Below are positions 49,590 through 60,561 of a DNA stretch of 64,000 nt, piece after piece. This stretch comes from Callorhinus ursinus (taxonomy: Eukaryota; Chordata; Mammalia; Carnivora; Otariidae). Position 1 is the first letter of the stretch, and each line of letters opens with the position of its first letter. A program made the translations under genes and the position numbers. The stretch spans positions 134,015,772-134,079,771 of the forward strand of contig NW_020312785.1 of NCBI RefSeq assembly GCF_003265705.1. Reading direction: 5' to 3'. Under the pieces are notes generated by a model. That model did not search any database and was not told where the DNA came from. It was given only the letters and a program-made list of their open reading frames with translations.

Positions 49590-50115
49590 ATATATACTCA
49601 TTTTAAGACAAATTGGAAAAATGCCAAAATTTTTTGGGGGAAAGAAGAAAGTAAAGTCACTAATAGCACCACCACGGAGGAAATGTTTCCACTGTTGTTA
49701 CTTTGATGTGCTTCTTCTATTCTCTTGTCTATGTGTTTTTATTTCATAGTTGAAAACCTACTGTGTATACAAGGTTGTATTCTGATTTTTCCATTAGCTA
49801 TTTGATTTATGCATTTCCTATACGTTAAAATGTTCCCTAAGTATCATTTTCATGGTTGAATCATACTCTATACTGTGATTTATTTAACCAAACTAGAGTT
49901 GGACACTCAGGGTTCTCCAGTTACTTATTCCTAAATGTCTAATGATGATCTGTTTTAGATTCCTAGAACCGAAATTACTGGGTGACAAGGATGAAGATTT
50001 TTAAGGCTATACATTTTGTTAAGCTCTATTAAAAAACATTATAAACATTTATTAGGAATTTATAAGAGTGCCCATATCACTGAACTTAATTGCTGCCATT
50101 CCTTTCATTTTATTA
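49590..50115 (-). repeat. old L1/HAL1-like fragment, antisense
   Basis: The words ctaatagcaccaccacggag, catggttgaatcatactcta, actgtgatttatttaaccaa and aaattactgggtgacaagga follow old antisense L1. Confidence 0.55.
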
Positions 50116-50120
50116 ACCTG

Positions 50121-50535
50121 TTGTATTTGTCAGGGTTCTCCAGAGAAACATAACCTGTAAGATGTGTTTATATGCAGAGAGAGTCTTAAGGAATTGGCTT
50201 ATGTGATTGTGGGGCCTGGCGGATCCCAAAACTTCAGGTCAGGTTGTCAAGGCTGGCGACCCAGGAAGAGTTGATGTTGAGTCTAGAGTCCAAAGGCAGT
50301 CTAGAGACAGAATTTCTTTCTTCTTAAAGGATCTCAGTCTTCGTTCTTAAAGCCTTTACCTTTTTGGATGAGGTTCACCCCCATTATGGAGAATAATGTG
50401 CTTTACTCGGAGTCTACTGATTTAAATGTTAATCACATCAAAAAATACCTCACAGCAACATCTAGACTGGTGTTTGACCAAAAGACTGGGCACTATAGCC
50501 TAGCCAAGTTGACACATACAATTAACCATCACATC
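50121..50535. repeat. solo LTR (ERVL/MaLR type), subfamily unassigned
   Basis: It starts tgttgtatttgtcagggttc and ends attaaccatcaca, giving TG...CA termini. Internal words ggaattggcttatgtgattg, gtctactgatttaaatgtta and ccaagttgacacatacaatt are those of a common mammalian LTR. It is non-coding. Confidence 0.7.
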
Positions 50536-50799
50536 TGTGGTCCAAATAGAGTTCATGCTATTTGATAGAGGGCCATGTTCTTTTTTTCCGGTTTTCTCTC
50601 TGTTCAGTACCATCTGTTTCTGTGAAGACACACTGACTTATTTAGGACTTTTATGTACACTGTGAGTTTTCTGTTGTAAACACAAAGATTATCTTAATCC
50701 AATTTTGGAATAAAACATTTAAGATCTCGCTGAGAAAAAAATCTGGGTTTGGGCTTTATGCAGACATGAGTTAGGAATATTCCTCTACCATGTTATAAC

Positions 50800-50970
50800 T
50801 GAATGAACTTGGATAGGATAGCTAAACCCTTTCCTTCTTAATTTTCTCAACTGTAAAGTATGGAGAATCATACCTACTTTCCGGGAACTTACAAGTTTTA
50901 ACTGAGGAACCCTTTATGAACTTCTAGTACAGTGCCTAGTATATAGTAGGCCATCTATACTTTAGATCAT
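50800..50970 (-). repeat. MIR
   Basis: The order aattttctcaactgtaaagt, atggagaatcatacctactt, agtacagtgcctagtatata is antisense MIR. Confidence 0.75.
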
Positions 50971-51194
50971 TTTCTCCTTGAGCTTCTTTTTCTCTTAAGT
51001 TATCTTTCTTAACCTAGTACCCGCTCCTTATAGTCAGTACAGAAAAGCCTTCCCCTCCTCTGAGCATTTAGTAGTTACACTTATAGCAGTTCTTCTCCCA
51101 GAATAATGTACATTTTGAGTACATGCCTCACTTCCCTTCTACTTCATGAAGTATTGCATTTTAACCACTGATAGATAAAAAAGATGATTTTAGA

Positions 51195-51330
51195 TGAACA
51201 TTTTACTCCTTTATCTAATAAACATTTATTAAATGTGTATTAAATCCCAAGGACTGTTCTGGGTGCTGAGGATGACAGTGGAGGTGACAGATAAATTCCT
51301 TGCCCTCCTGAGCTTAGGTATTAGTAGGGA
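51195..51330 (-). repeat. L2 3' end, antisense
   Basis: The order taataaacatttattaaatg, aaggactgttctgggtgctg, cttgccctcctgagcttagg is antisense L2. Confidence 0.7.
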
Positions 51331-51394
51331 AGATGCTCAAAGAAGGAAATCAACAAGTATAAAATCAAACCATGAGTAATGTCTTATTAGTCAG

Positions 51395-51730
51395 GGCAGG
51401 CTAAGTGAAGCTGTGGTAAGTCACCAAATCTCATTAGCATAATTACAACAAAGGTTTATTTCTTGCTCATCACAAGTCAATGGCTGGTCCAGGTGACTAT
51501 TTGTTCTCAGCCTTTCAAGATGCCGCCTCCATATAAGCACCTGCTTCCATCAGGGAAGAGTGGGCTGGTGAATCAAATAGCGGCAGTTAAAAGTTTGTAC
51601 GTACGTCACTTCTGCTTTATATTTTATTGGCCATAGCAAGTCACATGGTCATGCCTAATTCCAGTGAAGTGGAGAAATGTGAGTCCTGGTAATCCTAGTG
51701 GTAAAGGAGAAATGTATGTGACTACCACAG
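51395..51730. repeat. unassigned ancient repeat
   Basis: The words caaaggtttatttcttgctc, cacttctgctttatatttta and ggccatagcaagtcacatgg recur in a dispersed mammalian repeat. It is probably the same family as 1025-1210. Confidence 0.5.
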
Positions 51731-51989
51731 TATTAAGTACTATGAAAAATGTATGTAAAGAGGAAAAGGATAGTTAAGTATCTTTTAAAAAGATAATAAA
51801 AGCAAAATAAATATGGGTTCTCATGTATATCATGGCTTAGATTTATAATGAAGTATGGTATTTCAAAAATTGGGTCAACTTAAAGAAAATTATTTAATAT
51901 CTATTATTAAAATTTGGTATTCAGCTAAGAGGAAAGGCATTTAGGTCATTTATGAATGACTGATATTTGATAGATACTGAGATGCTAAG

Positions 51990-52085
51990 TCTACTTGAGG
52001 ACAAGGGTGATAATTTTTATATTGGTATTCTTGCTTATTTAGGCACATAGTAAATGCTCAGTAAAACTTTGTTGAAATTAATAAT
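51990..52085 (+). repeat. L2 3' end fragment
   Basis: The order gaggacaagggtgataattt, aggcacatagtaaatgctca, gtaaaactttgttgaaatta is the sense L2 3' end. Confidence 0.65.
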
Positions 52086-53574
52086 GTTCATTGTTTTAAA
52101 TTATTCTTGCTCTTCTATTTGATTGACTATCTTGAGATATAGTGCATTATAATTTTGCTCTGAAGCTTGAAATTATCTTCCAAGGCCATTTTTTATTGTC
52201 TTTATCTACATTAAAATTTTACATTTAATTATAGTTCAAATTTGGACCATCATTAGTGGTCTCTTTCTCCTAGTTTGTCTCAGGTATGTTTCTAAGCCCT
52301 GGCTAAGTATCCAGTAGGAGAAAAGACATTTGTAACACTACTTTACTATCAGAGTTTGTGATCTACCATCTTGTCTTTTTTTTTTTTTTTTAACTACGTC
52401 TTATCTTTAATACCCCTTTGGCAACTGCTGTGTTGGAAAGGGAGTTCACAAATTTGAATGAAGAGGGCAACAAATACCAAATTGTGGTTTTATTTGTTTG
52501 TTCTAATTTATTCAAGGTCATGAATGTCTTGAAGATAGAATAGTATACTTGCTTTTAAAGATAGCACAATTCTTCTTCTTCTTATTATTATTTTGCTTTT
52601 CTCTCTACTGTTCTTTTCTTTTGCTATTGACTATGCCTTTGTCATTTAAGAGATAAATCACCCAAAGAGAGGACCCAGTTATTCTTTGAGTGGATAGGTC
52701 AAGAGCAAACCAGAAGAGAATCTCCATCTCTACCCAGTTGACCCTCGTTTCAGTACCATTACTTTCTCTATCTCTGGGTGGTATGTCTGAGATGTTGTCT
52801 CTACCCTAGTAACCAAGGACTTGTCTTAAATCAGTGCCTCTCCCGTCTCTGCTGTGAATCCCGTGAATCTGTAAGAGTCCATGCTCTTTGATGCAGTTTG
52901 CTGCTCTTGGATTTGTACAAAATTTATTTGTTAGTTGGCAAATGGGACACAGCTGGCTTCTGATTTAGAGAGTGCCTTAAATTAGTTACCGCCTACCTTA
53001 ACTTGATCATTTAAATGGAAAGTGCTACTTCTCCAACAGAGCAGACAGACATGATGTAAGAACCATTTCTGACATGAGTATCTTGCCTCCTCAATTGTGA
53101 TGGCTACTGGTATCTCTGAAGGAAAAAAAAAATAAATAAAACACAGGTTTTACAATTCTCACAAGTGGTAAACTGTCTTTGCATTATTTAAGAAAAACTT
53201 TAAATGTTCAGTGAGTGTGCTTAGGCTAATGACAGTTGATGCCAAGAAGATAGCAATAATCCAACGAAATAGAATAGCATTTTGGAAAGTGGCAATTTGT
53301 GTAGAAATTGCAGAAAGCATCAACGCATGCTGGGACTTTACATATAAGTGAGCTATAGCTTGGGTTGAGGAGTTATTTATTTGGTCTTTCATTTGTAAAT
53401 AAGACACTGTTCCTTTCCTTCCAAGGAGTAGCTAGGCCAGTTGTTAATAAAAGAATACTGGTATCCTTTGTTCATAGTGGCAAAACTGCCAGCAGCAACC
53501 AAGGATCCTGATCTTATAAGTCTTGCTTTTTGGAGGAACCTCAGTAAGTCATTTTGGAAGACTGCATTCTATAG
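52086..53574. other. no gene recognised
   Basis: Unique sequence with a T-run at about 52376-52391. Confidence 0.5.
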
Positions 53575-53655
53575 TTGAAGATGACTAGATCTGCAGTCAG
53601 AATACTTGGATAGAGTCCTGGCTGTACTATTAACTGTCATTAATTTAGCTTTCCT
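53575..53655 (-). repeat. MIR fragment
   Basis: The words gatctgcagtcagaatactt and gagtcctggctgtactatta fit antisense MIR. Confidence 0.5.
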
Positions 53656-54330
53656 CATCAAGTTCCCGCTAAGGCTTATATGATCTGGCCCAGGGTACCT
53701 CTCCAGTCTCGTTTGATAGTCTTTACTCCTCTTTGCTCCATTTCAGCCCCTGTGCCATTTCTTGTACACGTCAAAGACATGTTCTTGCTGCCAGGCCTTC
53801 TTTACTTACTGTTCTCTCTGTCTGGGATGATCTCCCCCCAGATACAAGCTGACATTTATTGAGCAGATCTGGTATGTTCCAAGGCGTTATAAATGCTTTG
53901 CATGTTAGTCCTGGTGAATTCTCATGGTAACGGTATGAAGTGTGTAGTGACATTGGACGGATGGGGAAAGGAGGCAGAGTGATCTGGCAGAGGCAGAATT
54001 GGAACAAAGGCAGTTTGGGCGGGAGCCAGGGCTCTCACGAGAAGTGCTCTCATAATACCCAATACCCAGGGTGTGGTTCCCAGTCTTCCTTTAACCCCCC
54101 AGCTCTTTCCTGGTGAGCATTTCCTGACTATCCTATTGAAAGTGGAATCCCTGTGACTCTGTTTCTCTTTACTTAGCTTTATATTTCTGAACAGTACTAC
54201 ATTTAACCTTATTTATATGGCCTGTTTACTTGCCTGTCTCCTTCACTAGAATACATATGCTATGAGGGATGGACATTGTTCTGATCTGTGTTATCACTCT
54301 AGCCCCTGCATCTGGAAATGTACTAAAATA
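53656..54330 (+). repeat. L2, sense, with nested MIR
   Basis: The order cttatatgatctggcccagg, tttcagcccctgtgccattt, ctgtctgggatgatctcccc and, after the MIR, gcatttcctgactatcctat, cctgtctccttcactagaat is sense L2. Confidence 0.75.
53850..54035 (+). repeat. MIR nested in L2
   Basis: The order ctgacatttattgagcagat, aatgctttgcatgttagtcc, tgatctggcagaggcagaat is sense MIR, and L2 sequence continues on both sides. Confidence 0.75.
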
Positions 54331-54559
54331 TAGTGAGAGAAGGATATGAGTTGGGTTGGAATTCTTATCATTTGTAAGATACCTTGTTGTTTAAAATTTG
54401 CAGAGCATCCATTTTGGGCCAGATTCCATGACAGTTTTTGGAAATATGAAGGTGAATGAGAATGATGGGACCTCCTACTTTCCTGCTTTTCCTGATGCTT
54501 TTAGGGCATCATAGAAGAAACGAAAATGCTATTAACAGGCAGTTGCCCAGGATAAGCAA

Positions 54560-54885
54560 TCTATTAGGGCAAATATAAGGTGCAGCAGGGAAGTGAGGGT
54601 TCGGGGAACGCTCCTCTGAGCGAGGGGTGGTATCCATACTGAGAGCTGAAGGATGGGCTGAATGTGGATGCGAGACCACTCTGGGGCAGAGCAGATGATG
54701 GAACGCCCTGAGAGAGCGTATTCCGGTTCAAAAGCATTTCACTGTGACTCAGGTAATAGACTGTGAGGGGCAGAGTTTACTGTCTGAGTCTGGAGGATGA
54801 AGTTGGGTTTTCCAGTGTCTTAAAAACTATTCTAAGGAGTCAGGACTTTATTGTCTGAGCAATGAGATGTCACTGGATGATTTTT
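54560..54885 (-). repeat. L2, antisense
   Basis: The words actgagagctgaaggatggg, aaggagtcaggactttattg, agcaatgagatgtcactgga parallel antisense L2. Confidence 0.6.
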
Positions 54886-56164
54886 AAAACAATATAGTTT
54901 TGATTTAGTATCTGATTCAGTTTACCACCTTCAGCCAGATAAATTGGCAGCATTTCCACTTTCTGCATGGGACAAGTGAGGCCCAGAAGAACACATTTCA
55001 ATGTTGGTGGAGTTGATTTAATTCTCTTAATGACAGTGATATCAGGGCTTCTAACTCATACCTTCCCACCCTCTCTCCTTCCTTCTTTCTGGTTGTTGTT
55101 CTTGTCAAAAGTCAAGCATAAAACTGTTTACCCACCATCGTTATCTTTCTCCAAGAAACAACCATGCACTTACACAGCTTCCAATAATCAGACCCCTAGG
55201 AGAAGCCAGTGACTTCAGGGGTGGCAGGGCTGGAATGTGGATGGACACCATATTGTACACTGGGCTGGAAATCTCTGTTCTTCTTCACTAGGAAGCTGGA
55301 TTTGTACCAGGAACCTCTTATCTGAGAAGGCAACTCCGGGCTGGGGAGAACAGGGCTGGTTTGACAAAGTGGAGAGGTGCTCAGTATTGGTCTGCCCACA
55401 CTTTGGGCATGAGTGAGCACTCACAGCAAAACATGGCTGGCATGTCTAATTTTAGCCTGGACTGCCTTGAAAAGGGACCCTTAAAGGAAATATATTTTCT
55501 CTGAAACAATGTGTACCATAGTGTAAGAGCTTATAGACATGTCCGGATGTTACTTACTATTGGTGGGGGAAAACTCGGCCAAGTAATTATGATTATTTTT
55601 TGTGATGATATCAATAAAGTGATTAAAGCATCCATGAATCAAAATAATCATAAAGAGGCAGACAGCTAGAGAACCCCTGATTTTATTTGTAAAGACACCC
55701 GTAAAACTGATGGGATTCCTCCTTTGCTGTTTACAAAATGGATGTAAGGATAAGAATGATCATTTCTGCTATGGGAAGCTGGCCATTGTGAGCTGATGAT
55801 GCATGGCTTGCTTGCCCACAGGAGTCCTGGAGTAGCCTCTCAAATTTCTTCCAATACTTAGCATCCTCTGTGTCTTCCGAGAAGTATAAGGTTAGTTTCT
55901 GAACCAGGTCTTGGATTCATCTGGCTTTCGTATTTGAACAGGTTTTGAAAGCATCCGGGACACACTTTTTCCATTTTAACCAGCAAGGGTTGTCCCTCTG
56001 CTTTTATTTTTGTCTCTCTCTTCCTTCCCCTCTCTTCGTGCTCTCTTCCCTCCCGTGGTCTTCTGTGTTTTGTTTAGCAGTGTGGCTTACCTTGCAACTT
56101 GGCAAGAAAAAAAAAAAAAAAGAAGGCAGCTCTTGGGGTGGGGTAGATGGAGGGAAGGATAAGA
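54886..56164. other. no gene recognised; immediate upstream of RBMS3 promoter block
   Basis: No repeat is recognised. The frames at 54967-55212 and 55196-55424 have no domain support. An upstream alternative RBMS3 exon cannot be excluded from sequence alone. Confidence 0.45.
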
Positions 56165-56500
56165 AATAATCCACCGCCCGCATTTGAGTTGCCCGGGTTC
56201 AGTTCCAGCGGCAGCAGCTTTGCTGCAAAAATTGCTTTGCTATTCGAGATAGCCAGCAGAGGGAATCGGAACTTTGCTTGCAGCAGGGGTTGAAGCAGGC
56301 TTTTTTTTTTTTTTTTTTTTTTTTTCTTGGAGGAAATACTGCAGCCTTCTGGACTGCGTCCGCGGCTCCCTGGAGAGGCTCTCTCGGTTCCACCCACCGG
56401 CTGGAAGGAGGGGAAGTGAATGAAAGGACAGAACAAGCCCCGAACACCATGTCACTCTGGGAGGGAGACAGCAGCAGCTAAGCTGTGCGAGGCTTTTTTT
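56165..56500 (+). promoter_or_regulatory. RBMS3: candidate RBMS3 promoter, CpG-enriched block
   Basis: About 13 CpG dinucleotides lie in roughly 330 bases here, including ccgcccgc, gtccgcgg and caccgg, whereas the surrounding tens of kilobases are CpG-poor. The block lies 0.6-0.9 kb upstream of the RBMS3 start codon. A T25 run at 56301-56325 interrupts it. I see no convincing TATA box, which would fit dispersed initiation. Two upstream ATGs fall here: 56420, and 56449, which opens a 10-codon frame ending at 56481. If transcription starts above them they would be upstream ORFs. Confidence 0.5.
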
Positions 56501-56506
56501 TTTTTT

Positions 56507-56701
56507 CTTTCTTTTTCTTTCCCCCCTTCTTTTTCTTTCTTTCTTTTTTTTTTCCCCTGTTTCTTCTTCCTTTCTCCTTCTTTCTTCTTCTTCTTCTTTT
56601 TTTTTTCTTCTTTTTCTTTAAGGTGGGGAAAGAGACAAACAGGAGACAGGAAGCTGATCTGCAAGGATTCGGAGTTGTGCTAAAAGGACTTTGATTTTTT
56701 T

Positions 56702-56732
<31 letters not shown>

Positions 56733-57098
56733 TTACAAACGCTGGCAATTGACATCACTCCAGACAGCCCGGTAGAGAACAAACTGCCTCATCCCAAGTG
56801 GACCCTAGCAGCTGGGGGAAGAAAAGCACGATCTGGGAGGCTGTGTGTGTTTTTTTTTTTTTTTTTTTCCTCCCCCTACCCCCCCCTTTTTCTTTTTTTT
56901 TTTTTTTTTTTTTTTTTTCGTGTGTTTCTTTTTTAAATTCTTGCCGTGTTGGAACTAGTGAGTGGTGGAAGACGAGGGATCTCTGAAGCCTCATCAGTCA
57001 TCGGGACTGTCAGGAATAGTGGTTTAAGAGGAAGCTCGGCCTGGGGCACTATACCCTGTCATCCAGTTCCCTGCCTCGGAGATAAAGATTCCAGCTAC
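56507..57098 (+). other. RBMS3: probable RBMS3 5' UTR (5' end not determined)
   Basis: This is the sequence immediately upstream of the RBMS3 start codon. It contains no ATG at all (the last ones upstream are at 56420 and 56449). It is dominated by plus-strand pyrimidine tracts: a CT-dinucleotide run at 56707-56732, T19 at 56850-56868 and T26 at 56893-56918. The last 162 bases (56937-57098) are open in the RBMS3 frame, with GTG at 56946. The real transcription start is not visible and the left boundary given is arbitrary. Confidence 0.6.
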
Positions 57099-57173
57099 AT
57101 GGGCAAACGCCTGGATCAGCCACAAATGTACCCCCAGTACACTTACTACTATCCTCACTATCTCCAAACCAAG
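57099..57173 (+). CDS. RBMS3: RBMS3 first coding exon (N-terminal 25 codons)
   Basis: First coding exon of RNA-binding motif single-stranded-interacting protein 3. The translation starts MGKRLDQPQMYPQY and continues Tyr-rich to HYLQTK, 25 codons. I recognise this as the RBMS3 N-terminus; the paralogue RBMS1 begins differently (MGKVWKQQMYPQY) and RBMS2 is unrelated here. Known of the family: RBMS/MSSP proteins carry two RRM domains and bind A/U-rich RNA, and RBMS3 is mainly cytoplasmic and linked to mRNA stabilisation. Both RRMs are encoded by later exons outside the window. The exon ends after a complete codon (phase 0) at AAG followed by gtatgg. Start choice: the upstream frame has no ATG before a TAA at 56934. 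The start context has G at +4 but T at -3, so it is only adequate. A second in-frame ATG is codon 10 (57126). If the donor were not used, the frame would run to a stop at 57294. Confidence 0.95.
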
Positions 57174-57179
57174 GTATGG
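57174..57179 (+). other. RBMS3: RBMS3 exon 1 splice donor
   Basis: The sequence AAG|GTATGG matches the donor consensus at -3 to +3 and +5. It falls exactly where the known RBMS3 protein would leave the first coding exon, and the sequence beyond it (VWLDPQSG in frame) is not RBMS3-like. Confidence 0.9.
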
Positions 57180-58089
57180 CTCGACCCACAGTCTGGCAAG
57201 CAGTGTGGTATCCTTCTGCACTGGGAATGGGAAACAGACAGGCATGTGAATTACTATTTGCCTCCCCTTCCCCATCACCTCTTCCTGGTTCTTTGAAATT
57301 AGTAACATACCAGTGGAGTTAATGAGGCAGAGGAGACTCTAAGAAGAAAGCAAGCCCTGGGAGGGTGGTTTTCTCTTTTCCGAGAGATAATAGTTTCGCT
57401 CGGGTCCCTTTGTTGTTATTTGGCAACATAAAAATGTTCCTGATATCCGTAGTAAAGTGCTTTGCAGATGGACAGGGTTGTTAGAAAGGAGATCGTTAAC
57501 AGTGATGATCAGGCACAAGAATACAATTTCAGGGGCTTTTCTGGTGAGCTGTTCTTTGTTTGCGGCTCTACAAGGTTTTTTCCCACTGGATAGGACACAC
57601 CAGGGTGGGGGCAACTCAAACTTTTAATCGCTGAGTATAGGATGAAAGAAGGATGTGGGAAGGTATAGTCCAGCTAACTAAAGTCCCTTAGAGTTTGTTT
57701 GGGTGTGTTTTTGTGTTTTTTTTTTTTTTTATTTGCCTTACATATTTGATTTTATATTGAGGACGATTGAAACGCTAGAGACTGCATTTTAGAGCTTTTC
57801 CAGTGATGTTCTTTACTTTTAGAAGCTCTGTTTTTCTGTGTTGGCTGCCATCCGGAGGCCTGGGTCTTGAAACAGGATGAAATGTAACTGATGATAATTG
57901 GACGTGAATTGGTTAAATACTTGAGTCTTTCTGTGTGTGCACAAATGATCACTACAGGGCCAGCGGCAAGCCCACACAACTAAGCAGTGGGCAGTGCCAA
58001 CCATGAACTTTATCCTGCAGTTCAGACATGAAAGACTCTCAGGTGTGAAATCACTGCTCCAATTTGTCCATTACATTGGACCTGATTCA

Positions 58090-58120
58090 GGGGGGTGGGG
58101 GGGTGGGGTTGTTGGTAGGG
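58090..58120 (+). promoter_or_regulatory. G-quadruplex motif in RBMS3 intron 1
   Basis: Runs of G6, G7, G4 and G3 with loops of 1, 1 and 9 bases on the coding strand, 917 bases after the donor. It satisfies the four-run G4 pattern if the longer loop is allowed; the first two long runs can also subdivide. Confidence 0.7.
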
Positions 58121-58947
58121 TTACCACTTTGATCGGATGGATTGATTTCGCATGGATTGTATTTCTTTACAGATGATATTATTTTGTATCACATTAGCCA
58201 GACTCCACTGTCTTCTTAATAAATAAATATGCCCAGAGTGAACAAGGCGTGCCTGAGTGATCTGTGCTGTCACCGGGACTCGTTGATGTGATTAGTGTTT
58301 GGTAATTCATGCTGTAGTTAGCTCTTACTTATTCTGTCTCATCAAACAATGCCTATTTGTAAACCAGACCAAGCAGCAGACTTTCAGAATTATATTTAAA
58401 ATTGTTGCTGTTTTTCCTTTCTTTTTCAATCGCTCTATGACTCGCCCTGCCCCTCCAAGGTCGACTCCTGCGTTGCTTTTTGCCTTTGCGAGCATTTAGT
58501 TTGTGCGGCTGCTGCTTAAGTAGACCAGCCTTCCTGTTCCAGTGCCTTGAGTTTTAACTCTTTGGGGCATTGGGTCCAGAGTGCTGCCTGCCTTCGTCAA
58601 GGAAATGGCAAAGCAAGGACAAGTTAAAAAGAGGAAATTTATAGTCACTTCTCATCCCCCAAAGAAACAAAAACAAGCCCAAGGGTTCCATGAAAAATAT
58701 CGGACATTCCATCCCTTTTACTCATTTGGCTAAATTTTTCCAAATGTTTCAAAATTCACGCTTTCTTTTTGGTCCTTGTTTTTTACTATGAAGTATATTC
58801 AGAGAGGAAACTTTAGATTAAAATGAACGGAATAATGGATTAATTGCTTTCCTGCTCGAAATTTCTTTTAACTTATTACTAGCAGGAAATAATGTCGTGC
58901 ACATTATATTAAGGACAGGATGCTGGATGAGCTACACTGATGGGAAG

Positions 58948-58999
58948 TGTGCGTGTGCGTGTGCGTGTGCGTGTGTGTTTATGAGAGAGAGAGAGAGAG
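58948..58999 (+). repeat. (GTGTGC)n hexamer array then (GA)n
   Basis: Four gtgtgc units, then gtgtgtg, then a GA tract. It is alternating purine-pyrimidine with CpG, a Z-DNA-prone composition. Confidence 0.93.
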
Positions 59000-60561
59000 T
59001 TTGGGGTAAAGAGAGAAAGTGGAGTGGTGAGGGAAAAGAGGAGAGCCTGAAAAATATAGAGGGAATTTAAAAAAAAAATCTGTTTTGGGGTCCTGTGTAG
59101 TTTAGTGTTGTGTAGACAGGCGGCATCTGGATCTTGTTACTTTCAAGCTAGTCAAAGCCATCAACTTCTGGAACATTTTTAAAGAAGCTAGGTCCATTAG
59201 GTGACCTAAGCTGATATTCGGGTAATCAGATCAGGGTGGTAGGGAATATAAGATCGGCTACTTTGGCTATTGTGGTAGTTCATATTGATTATTATGTTGT
59301 AAAATTTCGGGACAGTGCTGTGACATTGTCGAATACTGTTACAGTAGTTACGAAATGACAGACATTAATAACATTCCTGGAAGCTGAAGATGTGAAAACG
59401 TGCCCTGGTTTGAAACTTGGGCACACAGGGAATGGGAAGAAGAAGGGTCAATCATACTCTAAAATGTGGGGACTTTCTGACAGCATGAATACTCTGTAAG
59501 AAAGTACTATCATGACCCAGGATAGCATGAAAACAGCTAGGTTATTTCAGTATCATGTTTTTGCTCCTTTTATACTTATATCTTAAAATATAATCTATAC
59601 TATTTTTTGAAGGCAATACATGCTGCTCATGTTTATTTGGTAAGCCTTGGTGGAATTCACAAAATTTACTGTCCTTCTAGCCTTGGCTTATAGTTATAGT
59701 CCATTTTTAAACTCATAGCTATTTAAAATGATGCCTGATATATAAAGAATACTTATGGTTGATAAAAATAGAGTTCTGTGGTTGACAATAAAATATTCTG
59801 GGGACATCATAACTTAAGCTGTCCTGCAAATTCAGGTGTTTTTAACTAATCAACAAAAAGCCATTTACTGACATGAATTTGGGGTGAAAATCTTTATGGA
59901 GTTTTTAAAGAACTCAAAGATTTATAATTGTATTCATTCAGGAAGTACAAAATACTGAACCTTCTCGTTCTACTTAAATATATGTGTTAGATTCAGCTGC
60001 TATTTTCTTATGATAAAACAAAATGAAAGTAGGATTTCTAAATAAATGGAAATGTTTCCATTTCCTCAAATGCAACTAAAGTTTTAGAAAAACTTGGGAC
60101 ACTTCCCTGCCTTCTCTGCTCCTCTTACTACCCATTACATGAGAACTAATCCATTAATTTTGTTGCTTAAAAAGAAAAAGAAGTTAGAAATAAGTTATTT
60201 ATACTTTTCTCCCTTTGAATCATTTTCCAAATGCTTAAAATAGTATAGTAAGACAAGTGTACATGTAAGTAAAATGGAAACCCAGTGGCTAACTGGTAGT
60301 TATACTGTAGCAGTGTTGTTCTAGTATGCTCACTCTCCAAGACTCTGCATTAAAAGTTGTCATATGTCAGTTTTCCTTTGGTCATTTTTTCCCCTCTATT
60401 AAAGGAAGCACTTTCAAAAAGAAACATTTGTGATTAGGCAGAAAAGAAGAAATCTTGGTGATGTGTTATAATATTTACATAAGAGACATAGCTGGATTAA
60501 AAAACTCTTCATCAAAACGAATTTGTTATTTGAAGGCCACCCAGGATAATCAGCAAATTTT

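Noticed and set aside
56074..56994. Phe-, Lys- or Pro-rich frames around the RBMS3 leader
   Set aside because: Translations of T, A and C homopolymers.
56946..57296. 116-codon frame treated as a complete protein
   Set aside because: Only codons 52-76 are RBMS3 exon sequence; the remainder reads through the splice donor into intron 1.
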